A DNA stretch of 64,000 bases from a bacterium (GTDB taxonomy: Bacteria; Cyanobacteriota; Sericytochromatia; S15B-MN24; UBA4093), in the NCBI GenBank assembly GCA_017744355.1, contig JAGIBK010000003.1:180547-244546 (forward strand). The letters are read 5' to 3'. Shown here piece after piece: positions 17,052-25,834 of this stretch. Below the pieces are notes generated by a model. That model saw only the letters and a list, made by a program, of their open reading frames with translations, was not told where the DNA came from and did no database searches. The translations under genes and the position numbers were made by a program. Numbering within the stretch: the stretch's first letter is position 1; every line of letters begins with the position of its first letter.

Positions 17052-18926
17052 GTGAGCGAAGCGTCTAACGAAACTGTGCCCACACGTTCCCCCTCCCTGG
17101 TTCCGACGAAGACCCGCCGCGCCCAGCGAATCGGGGCAATTGCGATCGCCCTCGGCCTCGTGGCCATGCCCGCCTGGGCCGCCACCTTCACCGACCTGCC
17201 GGAAGGCAGCTCCCGGACCACTCTCGCGAGCCTGCTCGCCGATCGCGGCATCATGAGCGGCATCGGCGAGAGCGAGTTCGGCGGCGACACCCCCATCACC
17301 CGCTACGAGCTCGCGGCGATCCTCAACGCCCTCTTGGACCCGCGCGACGTCCCCTTCAACGTGGTCGCCTGGTCCGACATCCCGCCGGGCCATCCGGCCA
17401 TGCCCTCGGTCAGCCGTGTGACGAGCCTCAGCCTGCTTACGGGCGAGGGCGGGCGCTTCGTCGGCCTTCGCCGGGTGAACCGCTTGGAGTTCGCCGCCGC
17501 CCTCGATCGCTTGCTCGCTTACCGCTCGGTCACGGCACCGCCGCGCCTCAAGGGCCCCGCCCGCGGCTTCTCGGACGTGCCTGTCGCAGGCGAGTCGGGG
17601 CAGTTGCTCGATCGCGCCGCCAACTTCTGGCAATTCGTCGACGCCCCCAAGCGCGTGCGCTTCCGCCCGTTCGATCCCATCACCCGAGGCGAGGCCCTCG
17701 ACATGCTGGCGCGAGCGGCCATGCTTCTCGATCCGACCCTCCAGGAGCCCATCAAGGCGGCCCTCGCCGCGGCGGCCCCCGCTCCGGTTCACACGCCGGC
17801 CCCCACGCCGCACCCGACGCCCAGCCCCTTCTGGGAAGCCCCTCATCCCACCCCGAACCCGACGCCGCACCGCACCCCGGCCCCTGTGCGTACCCCCGCC
17901 CCGCTCAAGACGGCGGCCCCCGTGCGCACCCCGACGCCGGTCGCCACCCCGCGCCCCGTCCCGACGCCGGCGCCCGTTCGCACGCCCGCGCCGGTTTTCA
18001 CGCCCGCGCCCACGCCCGTGCCGACCCCCGTCGTTTCCTTCACTCCGGCGCCCGAGCCCACTCCCGAGCCGGAGCCCACGCCGCGCTTGCCCTTCTGGCT
18101 GCGTGACGAGCAGGCGAGCAAGGCCCCGAGCCCCGCTCCCACCACCAAGCCTCAGCCCGCCCCCACGGCCAAGCCCACGCCTACGCCCGCGCCGGTCCCC
18201 ACCCCGACGCCCAGGCCCCAGCCCACGCCGACGGCGAAGCCCGTAAGCGGCGGCCTCAAGACGAGCCAGGGCCCCGGCAAACCCAGCACCCCCGCGCCGG
18301 CCTTCGCCGAGCTGCTGGTGCCGAAGGCTCGCCTGGGCCTCGACCCGGTCCTGTTCTACCAGGGCAGCGGTCTCCAAGCCCTCTTCCCCGGCTACTTCAA
18401 CCTGGACGCCTCGGGCGAGTACTGGCACGAAGCCTTCGGTGGCGCGCTCTCGCTCGGGACCATCTACCCCATCCCCGTGACCCAGCCCCAGAGCGACTAC
18501 TTCGACTTCCACCTGCACGGCGAGGGCTACTACAAGCTGCCTTTCCGCGGTGATGACTGGCAGGCAGCCGTCGGCGCGAGCGTCATGACGCGCATGCTCA
18601 GTGGCCAGGCGAGCACAACCTTCGACGCCAACACCATGGGCCTCGGCCTCGGCCCCGCGGGCCGCATCGCCTACCGGGTCATGCCCGCCCTGAGCCTGCA
18701 CGGCGCCGTCCAGCTCTATCCGCTCATGTTCCACTCCTACCAGGAAGCCACGGCCCTCGGCCTGCTCGGGGCGTGGCAAGTCGGCGGCGAGTACGATCTG
18801 CTGCCCCTGGGCGCCGGGATGCTCAAGGCCCACGTCTACTACCAGGGCACCCTGGGGGCCACCTTCGACAAGGCAGGCATGCAGACGGCTCAAATGCTCT
18901 CCATCGGAGCGGGGGGAAGCTTCTAA
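17052..18926 (+). CDS. SLH-domain envelope protein with Pro/Thr linker and beta-rich C-terminus
   Basis: The GTG at 17052 follows AGGAG and starts a 624-residue protein. A signal peptide ends near AMPAWA-AT (about residue 43). Three SLH-like repeats follow: FTDLPEGSS..ITRYELAAILNALL, a second with VNRLEFAAALDRLL and a third with ITRGEALDMLARAA (to about 235). Residues about 240-430 are a low-complexity linker of T-P and A-P repeats (PTPAPVRTPAPVFTPAPTP type). The last 190 residues alternate hydrophobic and polar positions, with many aromatics, and end in GAGGSF, typical of an outer-membrane beta barrel. It probably anchors the outer membrane to peptidoglycan, like SLH-porins. The barrel is shorter than OprB-type porins. 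Confidence 0.7.
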   Translation: MSEASNETVPTRSPSLVPTKTRRAQRIGAIAIALGLVAMPAWAATFTDLPEGSSRTTLASLLADRGIMSGIGESEFGGDTPITRYELAAILNALLDPRDVPFNVVAWSDIPPGHPAMPSVSRVTSLSLLTGEGGRFVGLRRVNRLEFAAALDRLLAYRSVTAPPRLKGPARGFSDVPVAGESGQLLDRAANFWQFVDAPKRVRFRPFDPITRGEALDMLARAAMLLDPTLQEPIKAALAAAAPAPVHTPAPTPHPTPSPFWEAPHPTPNPTPHRTPAPVRTPAPLKTAAPVRTPTPVATPRPVPTPAPVRTPAPVFTPAPTPVPTPVVSFTPAPEPTPEPEPTPRLPFWLRDEQASKAPSPAPTTKPQPAPTAKPTPTPAPVPTPTPRPQPTPTAKPVSGGLKTSQGPGKPSTPAPAFAELLVPKARLGLDPVLFYQGSGLQALFPGYFNLDASGEYWHEAFGGALSLGTIYPIPVTQPQSDYFDFHLHGEGYYKLPFRGDDWQAAVGASVMTRMLSGQASTTFDANTMGLGLGPAGRIAYRVMPALSLHGAVQLYPLMFHSYQEATALGLLGAWQVGGEYDLLPLGAGMLKAHVYYQGTLGATFDKAGMQTAQMLSIGAGGSF

Positions 18927-18927
18927 G

Positions 18928-19710
18928 ATGCCACTGGTGTACCTCTTGACCGGCGCCATCCTCGCGCTCTACTCGCTGGGCAGCATGTTCCCGGGGGTGG
19001 CGGGCAACATGCTCGCCGACCAGATCCGGAAGCAGTACGGCCCCTTCTCCAAGCTCGACGTCAGCGTCGTCACCGATCCGCCCATCCGCGCGCTAGGCGG
19101 CCAGGTGGACAGCCTGCGCATCAAGGCCGAGGGCTTCGCTGTCGAGGGCGTGCCCATCTCGACGGCGAGCATCGAGACCGATCCCTTCCACGTGGACACG
19201 GGCGGCGCCCTCTTCGGCAAGACGCCGACGCTCAAGCAGCCGCTCGAGGCCACCGTCTCGGCCGTCCTCACCGAGGACGGACTCAACGTGCTCTTGAACT
19301 CGCCCTCGGTGACGAAGCACCTCAAGGGCATCCAGGCCCAATTCAGCGTCATCCCCGGGATGAGCGTCACCCGTACCGTGGACATCGTGCCGGGTCGGCT
19401 GCGCCTGAGCCAGGGCCGGCTCTCGGTAGACGGCAACGTGGACATGGGCGGCGGCACCCGCGTGCCCTTCGCCTTGAGCGCTGCCCCTCGCCTGGTCGGC
19501 GAGAACCAGCTCGCCTTCAGCGATATCCAGGCGAGCCTCTTCGGGAGCCCCATCCCCCCCACCATGCTGGGGGATGCGGTCAACCGTCCCATCGACCTTT
19601 CGCGCTTCGAGGCCCCCGGCACCACCTATCGCTTCACGGGGCTCGGGGTGGTCCCCGGCAGGCTCTGGGTCGACGCCCGGATCGGCGTCAGCACCCTCGG
19701 AGGCAAGTAA
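18928..19710 (+). CDS. DUF2993 (LmeA-like) phospholipid-domain protein
   Basis: The 260-residue protein starts one base after the SLH gene. It has an N-terminal hydrophobic helix (PLVYLLTGAILALYSLG) and a DUF2993 core: 'RALGGQVDSLRIKAEGFAVEG', 'TVSAVLTEDGLNVLLNSP', 'GRLSVDGNVDMGGGTRVPFAL'. The family includes mycobacterial LmeA, which binds phospholipid in the periplasm; cyanobacteria also have many. It is in a tight gene run with the SLH protein and an ABC exporter, an envelope-building context. Biochemical role unproven. Confidence 0.75.
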   Translation: MPLVYLLTGAILALYSLGSMFPGVAGNMLADQIRKQYGPFSKLDVSVVTDPPIRALGGQVDSLRIKAEGFAVEGVPISTASIETDPFHVDTGGALFGKTPTLKQPLEATVSAVLTEDGLNVLLNSPSVTKHLKGIQAQFSVIPGMSVTRTVDIVPGRLRLSQGRLSVDGNVDMGGGTRVPFALSAAPRLVGENQLAFSDIQASLFGSPIPPTMLGDAVNRPIDLSRFEAPGTTYRFTGLGVVPGRLWVDARIGVSTLGGK

Positions 19711-19711
19711 C

Positions 19712-20602
19712 ATGACGGACGCGATTGCCCTCGAAGGGCTAACCAAGCGCTTCGGCGAAACGACGGGAGTCTTCGGGCTCGACCTGCGCGTGGCGCCGGG
19801 GCAGATCTTCGGCTTCCTCGGCCCCAACGGGGCCGGCAAGACCACCACCATCCGGCTCTTGCTCTCCTACCTCAAGCCCGATGCCGGCACGGCCCGGGTC
19901 TTTGGCCTGGACGCCCAGCGCGACGCCGTCGCCCTGCGACAGCGGATCGGGTACTTGCCCGCCGAGTTCAACCTCTACGAGCACATGACGGGGCAGGCCC
20001 TGCTCACCTACCTCGCCCGCTATCGCCCGGCGGGCTCCCTTGACCGGGCGCACGCACTGGCTCAGCGCCTGAACATCAAGCTCGACGGCAGGATCCGGCA
20101 CTACTCCAAGGGAATGAAGCAGAAAGTGGCCCTCATCCAGGCCATGATGCACGACCCGGACCTGCTGATCCTGGACGAACCCTCGGACGGCTTCGATCCC
20201 CTCATCCAGCAAGAGTTCCACCACCTGCTCACCGAGGCGCGCGCGCGGGGCAAGACCGTCTTCCTCTCGTCGCACATCCTCTCGGAGGTCGAGCAGCTCT
20301 GCGACCAGGTGGCCATCATCCGGGGCGGCAAGCTGCTCGCGGTCGAGGGGATCGAGCACCTCCAGGCGCGCAAGATTCGCCTGCTCAACCTCAAGTTCGA
20401 CGCTCCCCTCAACGCCCGCGACCTCAGCCTGCCGAACGCCACCTTCCGCTCCCAGCAGGGTCAGCAGGCGAGCTTCGCCTATGCCGGCGAGGCCAAGGAG
20501 CTTCTCACCGCCCTCTCGGCGCTGCCCGTCGCCGACTTCACCCTGGAGCCCGCCCGCCTCGAGGAAATCTTCCTCGGCTACTACGAGAGTCCGCGCCCGT
20601 GA
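19712..20602 (+). CDS. ABC-2 type transporter, ATP-binding subunit
   Basis: The 296-residue ATPase begins MTDAIALEGLTKRFGETTGVFGLDL, two bases after the preceding stop. It has Walker A GPNGAGKTTTI, signature HYSKGMKQKVALIQAM, Walker B LLILDEPSDGFDPL and the switch His in LSSHILSEVEQL. The C-terminal LEEIFLGYY segment is typical of DrrA/CcmA-type exporters. The signature reads SKGMK rather than SGGQ, common for this group. It pairs with the overlapping permease gene. Confidence 0.92.
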   Translation: MTDAIALEGLTKRFGETTGVFGLDLRVAPGQIFGFLGPNGAGKTTTIRLLLSYLKPDAGTARVFGLDAQRDAVALRQRIGYLPAEFNLYEHMTGQALLTYLARYRPAGSLDRAHALAQRLNIKLDGRIRHYSKGMKQKVALIQAMMHDPDLLILDEPSDGFDPLIQQEFHHLLTEARARGKTVFLSSHILSEVEQLCDQVAIIRGGKLLAVEGIEHLQARKIRLLNLKFDAPLNARDLSLPNATFRSQQGQQASFAYAGEAKELLTALSALPVADFTLEPARLEEIFLGYYESPRP

Positions 20603-21396
20603 ACCTCGATCTGATCCGGCACGAAGCCGCAAGCGCCTGGCGCTTCCTCACCCTGCTCTGCCTCGGCCTCTTGCTCTTCGGCGTGCTGATGAGCGCCCTC
20701 TTCCCGTCCATGCAGGCGTCCATGGCCGAGATGCTGCGCATGGTGCCGAGCTTCCTGCAGCCGCTGGTCCGCTCGCGGGCGGGCATCGACACCTTCGAGG
20801 GGTTCGCCGGCATGGCCTTCTCCCACCCGGTGCTCCTGGCGCTGTTCGCCGCCTGGGCCATCGCGCGCGGCTCGCAGGCGATCGCCGGCGAGATCGAGGC
20901 CGGCACGCTCGGCTGGATGCTGAGCTATCCCCTCGACCGCGTGGCCTTCGTCCTCTCCAAGGCCCTCGTGCTGCTCGTCGGCGCAGCCCTGCTCGCCGTC
21001 TCGCTCATCGCGGGACTCCTGGGAACCGCCGAGGCCCTCGACATCGCCCACGCGGGGCTTCGCCCCTACCTGCTCGCAGGCGTCGAGACCTTCATGCTCT
21101 ACGGGGCCATCGGCGCGCTCACCCTCTGCATCTCGGCCATGGTCTCCGAGAAGGGGAAGGCCGTCCTGGCCGGCACCGGGCTTCTGCTCGGCAGCTTCTT
21201 GCTGAACTACGTCGCCGAGCTGTGGGCGCCCGCCAAGGCGGTGCGCTTCCTGTCGCTCTTCGCCTACTACGACCCCAAGGGCGTGCTCGGCGGAGCACCG
21301 CTCGCCCTCTCGCACCTGTTGGTGCTGGGCGGGGTCATGGTCGTGGCGATCGCCGGGGCCGCCCTCGCCTTCCGGCGGCGGGACCTCTCGATCTAA
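20599..21396 (+). CDS. ABC-2 type transporter permease
   Basis: This 265-residue membrane protein starts at a GTG overlapping the ATPase stop (GTGA), indicating translational coupling. Six hydrophobic segments are visible (WRFLTLLCLGLLLFGVLMSALF, AFVLSKALVLLVGAALLAVSL, AVLAGTGLLLGSFLLNYVA, LLVLGGVMVVAIAGAALAF and two others). It resembles ABC-2 permeases of the NosY/Nat type with the motif IAGEIEAGTLGWMLSYPLDR. Substrate unknown. Confidence 0.88.
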   Translation: MNLDLIRHEAASAWRFLTLLCLGLLLFGVLMSALFPSMQASMAEMLRMVPSFLQPLVRSRAGIDTFEGFAGMAFSHPVLLALFAAWAIARGSQAIAGEIEAGTLGWMLSYPLDRVAFVLSKALVLLVGAALLAVSLIAGLLGTAEALDIAHAGLRPYLLAGVETFMLYGAIGALTLCISAMVSEKGKAVLAGTGLLLGSFLLNYVAELWAPAKAVRFLSLFAYYDPKGVLGGAPLALSHLLVLGGVMVVAIAGAALAFRRRDLSI

Positions 21397-21402
21397 AAAA
21401 CG

Positions 21403-21780
21403 TTAGGAAAGGCGATCCTCGAACTGGGCGATGAGGTCGAGCACGTCGCGGCGCTTGAAGGGCTTGATGAGATAGCCGTCAGCGCCCGAGACCATGCCCT
21501 CTTCTTGGTCGGCGCCGCTCGCGCGCGCCGACTGGCAGATGACGATCCCGGTGAAGGAAGGCGCGTCCTTGATGCGTCGGATCGCCTCGAGCCCGTCGAA
21601 GTCGCCCGGCATCAGCACGTCCATGAAGACCATGTCAGGGTTGAGCCGCAGGGCCGCCTCGACCCCCGAGGGCCCGTCCGAGGCGATCGTCACCTGGTGG
21701 CCCTCGCGCGAAAGCAGCAGGCTCAGGATCTCGGCGTTGGTCGGTTCATCGTCAACCACGAGAATTTTCATCGGACGCAT
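21403..21780 (-). CDS. Single-domain response regulator (CheY-like receiver)
   Basis: This 125-residue receiver has no output domain. Acidic pocket VVDDE, phospho-acceptor Asp in MVFMDVLMPG, a switch Ser in VICQSARASGA and Lys in GYLIKPFKRRDVLDL are all present. The ATG at 21780 is seven bases after an extended -10 (TGGTAGAAT on the minus strand). A second ATG three codons in has GAGG eleven bases upstream. The sensor kinase is not in the window. Confidence 0.92.
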   Translation of the reverse strand: MRPMKILVVDDEPTNAEILSLLLSREGHQVTIASDGPSGVEAALRLNPDMVFMDVLMPGDFDGLEAIRRIKDAPSFTGIVICQSARASGADQEEGMVSGADGYLIKPFKRRDVLDLIAQFEDRLS

Positions 21781-21831
21781 GACCTCGATTCTACCACAGC
21801 ATGACCTGTCAAACCCGCACTCAGCCTTGAG

Positions 21832-22641
21832 TCAACTCCCCTGATCGAAGGCCTTCGCGGCGCGCTGAATCGCTCCGATGACGCGCGGTCCCGGCCGCGA
21901 GACGTCATCGGCCGGCAGGGCGACCAACCGGGGTCGCTTGAGGCGGGCCTTCAGGCGCTCGGCAGCCGGTCGCAAGTTGTCCGAGAAGGCGATCACATCC
22001 GGGGCGCTCGCGATCAGCGCCTCTTCCGAGAAGGTCGCGTAGCCGGGGGCCGTCACGACGTTGCGTCCGCCCGCACGCTTCACCAGATCGTCCAGGAAGG
22101 TCTTGGGCCCGGCCGACATGAGCGGGCGATCCCAGACCATGAAGAAGACCTTGGGGTGCGAGCGGCTGGGGGCGATGGCCGCGAGCTGGCGGCGGTAGTT
22201 CACGGCGAAGCGCTTGCCCTCCGGGCCGATGATCGCCCCGAGGCCCTCGGCGTTGGCGGCCACCGATTCGAGGTCATCGCTCGGCAGGATGGCGAGGGGC
22301 ACCTTGAGCATGCGGGCCAACTGGGCATAGACCGGCGCCTTGCTCGGAATCCCCAGCACCAGATCGGGCTTGAGGGCGAGCACCCGCTCCACGCTCAGGC
22401 TCTCGGCGGCCCCCACCTTGGACTTGCTTCGCGCCTGGGCCGGATAGTCGCAGGCGTCGGTCACGCCGACCACCCGGTCCCCCCAGCCGATGGCGTAGAG
22501 CAGCTCGGTGTTGGACGGCGCCAGCGACACGATCCGCTGATAGCGGCCCGCCGGCACCGGCTGCCCCCCGAAATCGAGGAGCGCGGCATGGGCGGGCGCT
22601 GCGATCGCGAGCAACGCAAGCAGACAGAGCAGGAACGGCAC
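21832..22641 (-). CDS. Periplasmic cobalamin/Fe-siderophore-type binding protein (BtuF/FecB family)
   Basis: The 269-residue protein starts at GTG 22641 with GGGAGG just upstream, giving signal peptide VPFLLCLLALLAIAAPAHA. The mature part has helical-backbone metal-receptor motifs: QRIVSLAPSNTELLYAIGWGDRVVGVTDACDYP, and ALKPDLVLG. These match BtuF-like B12 binders. No lipobox is seen. No permease or ATPase lies beside it, so it may work with a transporter elsewhere. A -10 TATGAT at 22690-22685 would give a leader of about 40 bases. Confidence 0.85.
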   Translation of the reverse strand: MPFLLCLLALLAIAAPAHAALLDFGGQPVPAGRYQRIVSLAPSNTELLYAIGWGDRVVGVTDACDYPAQARSKSKVGAAESLSVERVLALKPDLVLGIPSKAPVYAQLARMLKVPLAILPSDDLESVAANAEGLGAIIGPEGKRFAVNYRRQLAAIAPSRSHPKVFFMVWDRPLMSAGPKTFLDDLVKRAGGRNVVTAPGYATFSEEALIASAPDVIAFSDNLRPAAERLKARLKRPRLVALPADDVSRPGPRVIGAIQRAAKAFDQGS

Positions 22642-22805
22642 GCGGCCTCCCTTCAAACGCAAGCAGGACCAGGGACCGAGCAGCATCATACCCGCCTGCG
22701 CGCGCGTACATAAACGCGCAATGAATGTTTGATAGAAATTTAACCTACTCTGAACCAGATCCGCATCCTTGCTCGCGATAACACCTCTTGAACGGAGGAT
22801 CTGGG

Positions 22806-23543
22806 ATGAAGCGCCTTCACTGGTTGTTGTTGCTGACGATGCTCGCCGCGGGCTGCGGTCGCGCCCCCATGGGCGTCGATCTGGGCCTCGATCGTCCCGT
22901 CACCCCCACTCCCACCCCCACCGCGACTCCCACTCCGCGCCTGGCGAGCCTGCCCAGCGATCCGTTCACCAAGAAGGTGGACGGCAAGAAGATCATCCCC
23001 GGCGACCCGGTGAACATGGTCATGGTCGGCAGCGAAGCGGCCGTCCACGGCGCCATCCTCAAGGCCGGCTGGATCACCGCCGAGCCCATCACCTTCCAGA
23101 CCTCCCTGCGGATGGCCAACGCCTACGCCTTCAACCTGCCCTACCCCAACTCGCCCATGAGCCCGCTCTTCATGTTCGATCGCGAGCAGGACGTGGGGTA
23201 CCAGAAGAACAGCGCCGACGTGCGCAAGCGCGATCACTTCCGCATCTGGAAGACCCCGGTGCGCGACCCCAACGGGCGCGAGACCTGGGCGATCGCCGCC
23301 ACCAAGGACGTCAAGGTCCGCGTCATCAACGGCCCGACTCACGTCATCGACCCCAAGATCGACGAGGAGCGCGCCTACGTCGCCCAGACCCTCTTCGAAA
23401 CGCAGTTGGTGACCGACCGCTACGAGATCCCCGGGATCGGCCGCCCCTACCAGGGCAAGAACGGCGAAGGAGATCCTTACGAGACCGACGGCATGGCCCA
23501 CGTGCTGGTCGTGGCCGAGAGCGCGGCTTTCGCCGCGCGCTAA
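22806..23543 (+). CDS. LssY_C-domain lipoprotein
   Basis: This 245-residue lipoprotein starts at ATG 22806, seven bases after GGAGG. Its signal peptide ends in the lipobox LAAGC. A short T-P-T-P-T-A-T linker precedes an LssY C-terminal domain: 'GDPVNMVMVGSEAAVHGAILKAGWITAEPIT', 'FRIWKTP', 'ETWAIAATKDVKV', 'THVIDPKIDEERAYVAQTLFET'. The same domain occurs fused to PAP2 or DedA domains elsewhere. Here it is secreted alone. Function unknown. A terminator follows. Confidence 0.75.
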   Translation: MKRLHWLLLLTMLAAGCGRAPMGVDLGLDRPVTPTPTPTATPTPRLASLPSDPFTKKVDGKKIIPGDPVNMVMVGSEAAVHGAILKAGWITAEPITFQTSLRMANAYAFNLPYPNSPMSPLFMFDREQDVGYQKNSADVRKRDHFRIWKTPVRDPNGRETWAIAATKDVKVRVINGPTHVIDPKIDEERAYVAQTLFETQLVTDRYEIPGIGRPYQGKNGEGDPYETDGMAHVLVVAESAAFAAR

Positions 23544-23605
23544 CCCCACGGATCGGCGAGGCACGCCGCACCCCTCAAGCACCTGACGCGCAAACCATTC
23601 GATTA

Positions 23606-23654
23606 CAGGGGGGAGGACCCGCTTGCATCGCAACGGGCCCGGCTCCCCTGTTTT
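23606..23654 (+). terminator. Rho-independent terminator of the LssY_C gene
   Basis: CAGGGGGGAG at 23606-23615 pairs with CTCCCCTG at 23643-23650, with an inner CCCG/CGGG stem, then TTTT. An extended -10 (TGCTATACT, 23654-23662) for the next gene follows immediately. Confidence 0.7.
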
Positions 23655-23772
23655 GCTATACTGGGAAGCGTCCTTCACGATAACCCAACGGCCAACAATC
23701 CCCCTACTCCTTGAAGCATCAGGCCAGTCGTCCGATCGGTCTTCGCCCGTTCAAGAACGAGAGGAGGTTTCA

Positions 23773-23958
23773 ATGCGCCCGAAAATCGGCGATCGCGTCC
23801 TCATCGCTCCGAGGCCCCATGCCGCCGACCAAGGTAGCTCCGAGGGCATCGTCGCTCAGATCCTCACCAAGTCCTCGACCCACCCGCGCGGCATCAAGGT
23901 CCGCCTCACCAGCGGCGAGATCGGCTGCGTCCGCGCCGTCTTCGTGAGCGGCCGCTAG
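23773..23958 (+). CDS. YwbE-like small protein (DUF2196)
   Basis: The ATG at 23773 lies six bases after GAGGAGG and codes for 61 residues. The core GIVAQILTKSSTHPRGIKVRLTSGEIG matches the YwbE family (G-I-V-x-x-I-L-T-x-S-x-T-H-P-x-G-I-K-V-R-L). YwbE proteins are small, basic, probably KOW/S1-like beta folds of unknown function. The leader (about 23669-23772) is long for so small a gene. Confidence 0.85.
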   Translation: MRPKIGDRVLIAPRPHAADQGSSEGIVAQILTKSSTHPRGIKVRLTSGEIGCVRAVFVSGR

Positions 23959-23998
23959 CGCCTGCGGCTGTTTCGGTCCAAGACAAGCCCCCCTTCGC

Positions 23999-24036
23999 GC
24001 CCCGGCCCGGCTCCTTAATAGGAGCCGGGCCGGGGC
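23999..24036. terminator. Perfect 16-bp GC hairpin between convergent genes
   Basis: GCCCCGGCCCGGCTCC (23999-24014), a loop TTAATA, then the exact complement (24021-24036). It lies between the YwbE-like gene (plus) and malQ (minus). It has no T-tract on either side, so bidirectional termination is inferred. Confidence 0.6.
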
Positions 24037-24054
24037 GTCGTTGATGAGCGGACG

Positions 24055-25581
24055 TTAGGAAACGGGCACCTTGGCGGCCACCCGGACCTTGGCGCGGCCG
24101 TACAGCTCGGAGAGCTCGCGCATGGTCTTCGAGAGGGCCGTGTCCAGGTCCTGCGAGCGCACGCGCCAGGCCCAGTTGTCCACGGCCTGGCCGGGGACGT
24201 TCATCCGGGCCTCGGCCCCCAGCCCCAGCCAGTCCTGCACGGGGATGATCGCAAGGTCCGCCACCGAGGCGAAGGCCATGCGGATCAGGGCCTTCGAGAC
24301 GCTCTCGGCCTCGGAGCCGATGTAGGCCCGCAGGTGCTCGCGCTCCTTCTCCTCGACCTGGGCGAAGAAGCCCTCGGTCGTGTCGTTGTCGTGCGTGCCG
24401 GTGTAGACGACGCAGTTGGGCGACTTGTAGTTGTGAGGCAAGTAGGCGTTGTCCGCGTCCGAGCCGAAGGCGAACTGCAGGATCTTCATGCCGGGCAGGC
24501 CGGCGCCGTCGCGCAGGGCCTCGACCTCGGGGGTGATGACCCCCAGGTCCTCGGCGATGATGGGCAGGTCGCCGAAAGCGCGCTTGAGCGCATCGAAGAA
24601 GGCGCGATCAGGCCCCTTGACCCAGCGGCCGTTGACGGCCGTCTCCTCGCCGGCGGGGATCTCCCAGTAGGCCTCGAAGCCCCGGAAGTGGTCGACGCGG
24701 ATCACGTCGTAGAGGGTCAGGGCCATCTTGAGGCGCTCGATCCACCAGGCGTAGCCGCTCTTGGCGAGCACCTCCCAGCGGTAGAGCGGGTTGCCCCAGA
24801 GCTGGCCGGTCTCGCTGAAGTAGTCGGGCGGCACCCCCGCCACCACCGTGGGATGGCCCTGGGTGTCGAAGTGGAAGATCTCGGGATTGGACCAGGCATC
24901 CGCGCTGTCGTAGGCGACGAAGATGGGCAGGTCGCCGATGATCTGCACCCCGCGGGCCGCGGCGTAGCGCTTGAGGTCGGTGTACTGGCTGAAGAAGAGG
25001 TACTGGACGAAGGCGTGGTAGCGCACCTGGGGCTCCAGGCGGCGATGCCACTCGGTGACGGCCTCGGGCTTGCGATCGCGCAGGGCCGGCTCCCACTCGG
25101 CCCAGCTGGTGCCGTCGAAGTGCTCCTTGAGGGCCATGAACAGGGCGAAATCCGCAAGCCAGGACGCGCTGCCGCGGCAGAAGCCCTCGAAGCGCTGCCG
25201 CTCCTCGAGATCCGCGCGCGCCTCGAAGCCTTCGAAGGCCTTGCGCAGCTTCTCGGCCTTGTAGGGGATCACCCAGCCGTAATCGACCTTGTCCTCGGGG
25301 AAGGCGGGCACGTCCGAGAGGTCCTCGGCCGTGAGCCAGCCGTCCTGCACCAGCTGCTCGAGGTCGACCAGCATGGGGTTGCCGGCGAAGGCCGAGAGGG
25401 ACTGGTAGGGCGAGTCCCCGTAGCTGGTGGGGCCCAGCGGCAGGACCTGCCAGTAGCGCTGGCCGCTCTCGGCCAGGTAATCGACGAAGCGGTGCGCCTC
25501 GTCGCCGAGCGTGCCGAGGCCGAAGCGACCGGGCAGCGAGGTGGGGTGCAGCAGGACGCCGCTAGAACGTGGAAACTTCAA
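24055..25581 (-). CDS. malQ: 4-alpha-glucanotransferase (amylomaltase) MalQ
   Basis: MalQ (GH77) transfers alpha-1,4-glucan segments in glycogen or maltodextrin metabolism. From TTG 25581 (GGAGG five bases upstream) the protein is 508 residues and opens KFPRSSGVLLHPTSLPG, the family N-terminus. An ATG five codons earlier (25596) has no ribosome site. GH77 regions are present: DLPIFVAYDSADAW, the nucleophile region YDVIRVDHFRGFEAYWEIP, the acid/base Glu in PIIAEDLGVITPEV, and VVYTGTHDNDTTEGFF. Length is that of bacterial amylomaltases. No other maltodextrin gene is adjacent. Confidence 0.95.
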   Translation of the reverse strand: MKFPRSSGVLLHPTSLPGRFGLGTLGDEAHRFVDYLAESGQRYWQVLPLGPTSYGDSPYQSLSAFAGNPMLVDLEQLVQDGWLTAEDLSDVPAFPEDKVDYGWVIPYKAEKLRKAFEGFEARADLEERQRFEGFCRGSASWLADFALFMALKEHFDGTSWAEWEPALRDRKPEAVTEWHRRLEPQVRYHAFVQYLFFSQYTDLKRYAAARGVQIIGDLPIFVAYDSADAWSNPEIFHFDTQGHPTVVAGVPPDYFSETGQLWGNPLYRWEVLAKSGYAWWIERLKMALTLYDVIRVDHFRGFEAYWEIPAGEETAVNGRWVKGPDRAFFDALKRAFGDLPIIAEDLGVITPEVEALRDGAGLPGMKILQFAFGSDADNAYLPHNYKSPNCVVYTGTHDNDTTEGFFAQVEEKEREHLRAYIGSEAESVSKALIRMAFASVADLAIIPVQDWLGLGAEARMNVPGQAVDNWAWRVRSQDLDTALSKTMRELSELYGRAKVRVAAKVPVS

Positions 25582-25723
25582 GAAATCCTCCACCATCGTG
25601 ACAAGGGGACGTACGCCTTCGAGTGTACTGGATCCGGACGCGCGGCGAAACTGCTCCTGCCAGCCGACCCATGGCCGCCGATCTGGGACGAGGGCTCGCC
25701 CAGCGGGCAGTTTTCCACAATCA

Positions 25724-25732
25724 TGGTATAAT
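25724..25732 (+). promoter_or_regulatory. Extended -10 promoter for the 89-residue unknown gene
   Basis: TGGTATAAT is a consensus TATAAT with an extended TGn. No good -35 is seen. Transcription would begin near 25740 and run through the MITE-like element before the gene at 25935. Confidence 0.6.
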
Positions 25733-25751
25733 TGAATTCTTAATCCCGTGT

Positions 25752-25834
25752 CTAAGAGCACCTAACAAAACCAGGCATGCCAGCATTGGCCGCCGGAGGC
25801 GGCGTGATGAAACGGTTTCGTTAGACGCTCTAAG
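25752..25834 (+). repeat. MITE-like palindromic element, copy A
   Basis: This 83-bp element has imperfect terminal inverted repeats (AGAGCACCTAACAAAAC at 25755-25771 against GTTTCGTTAGACGCTCT at 25815-25831). Its core TTGGCCGCCGGAGGCGGC is shared with copy B at 63111-63194, which lies in the opposite orientation. No coding capacity. It sits in the transcribed leader of the following gene and between malQ and that gene. From 25835 to 25934 a further hairpin (GCGCCGG 25896-25902 with CCGGCGC 25908-25914) precedes the ribosome site. Confidence 0.8.
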
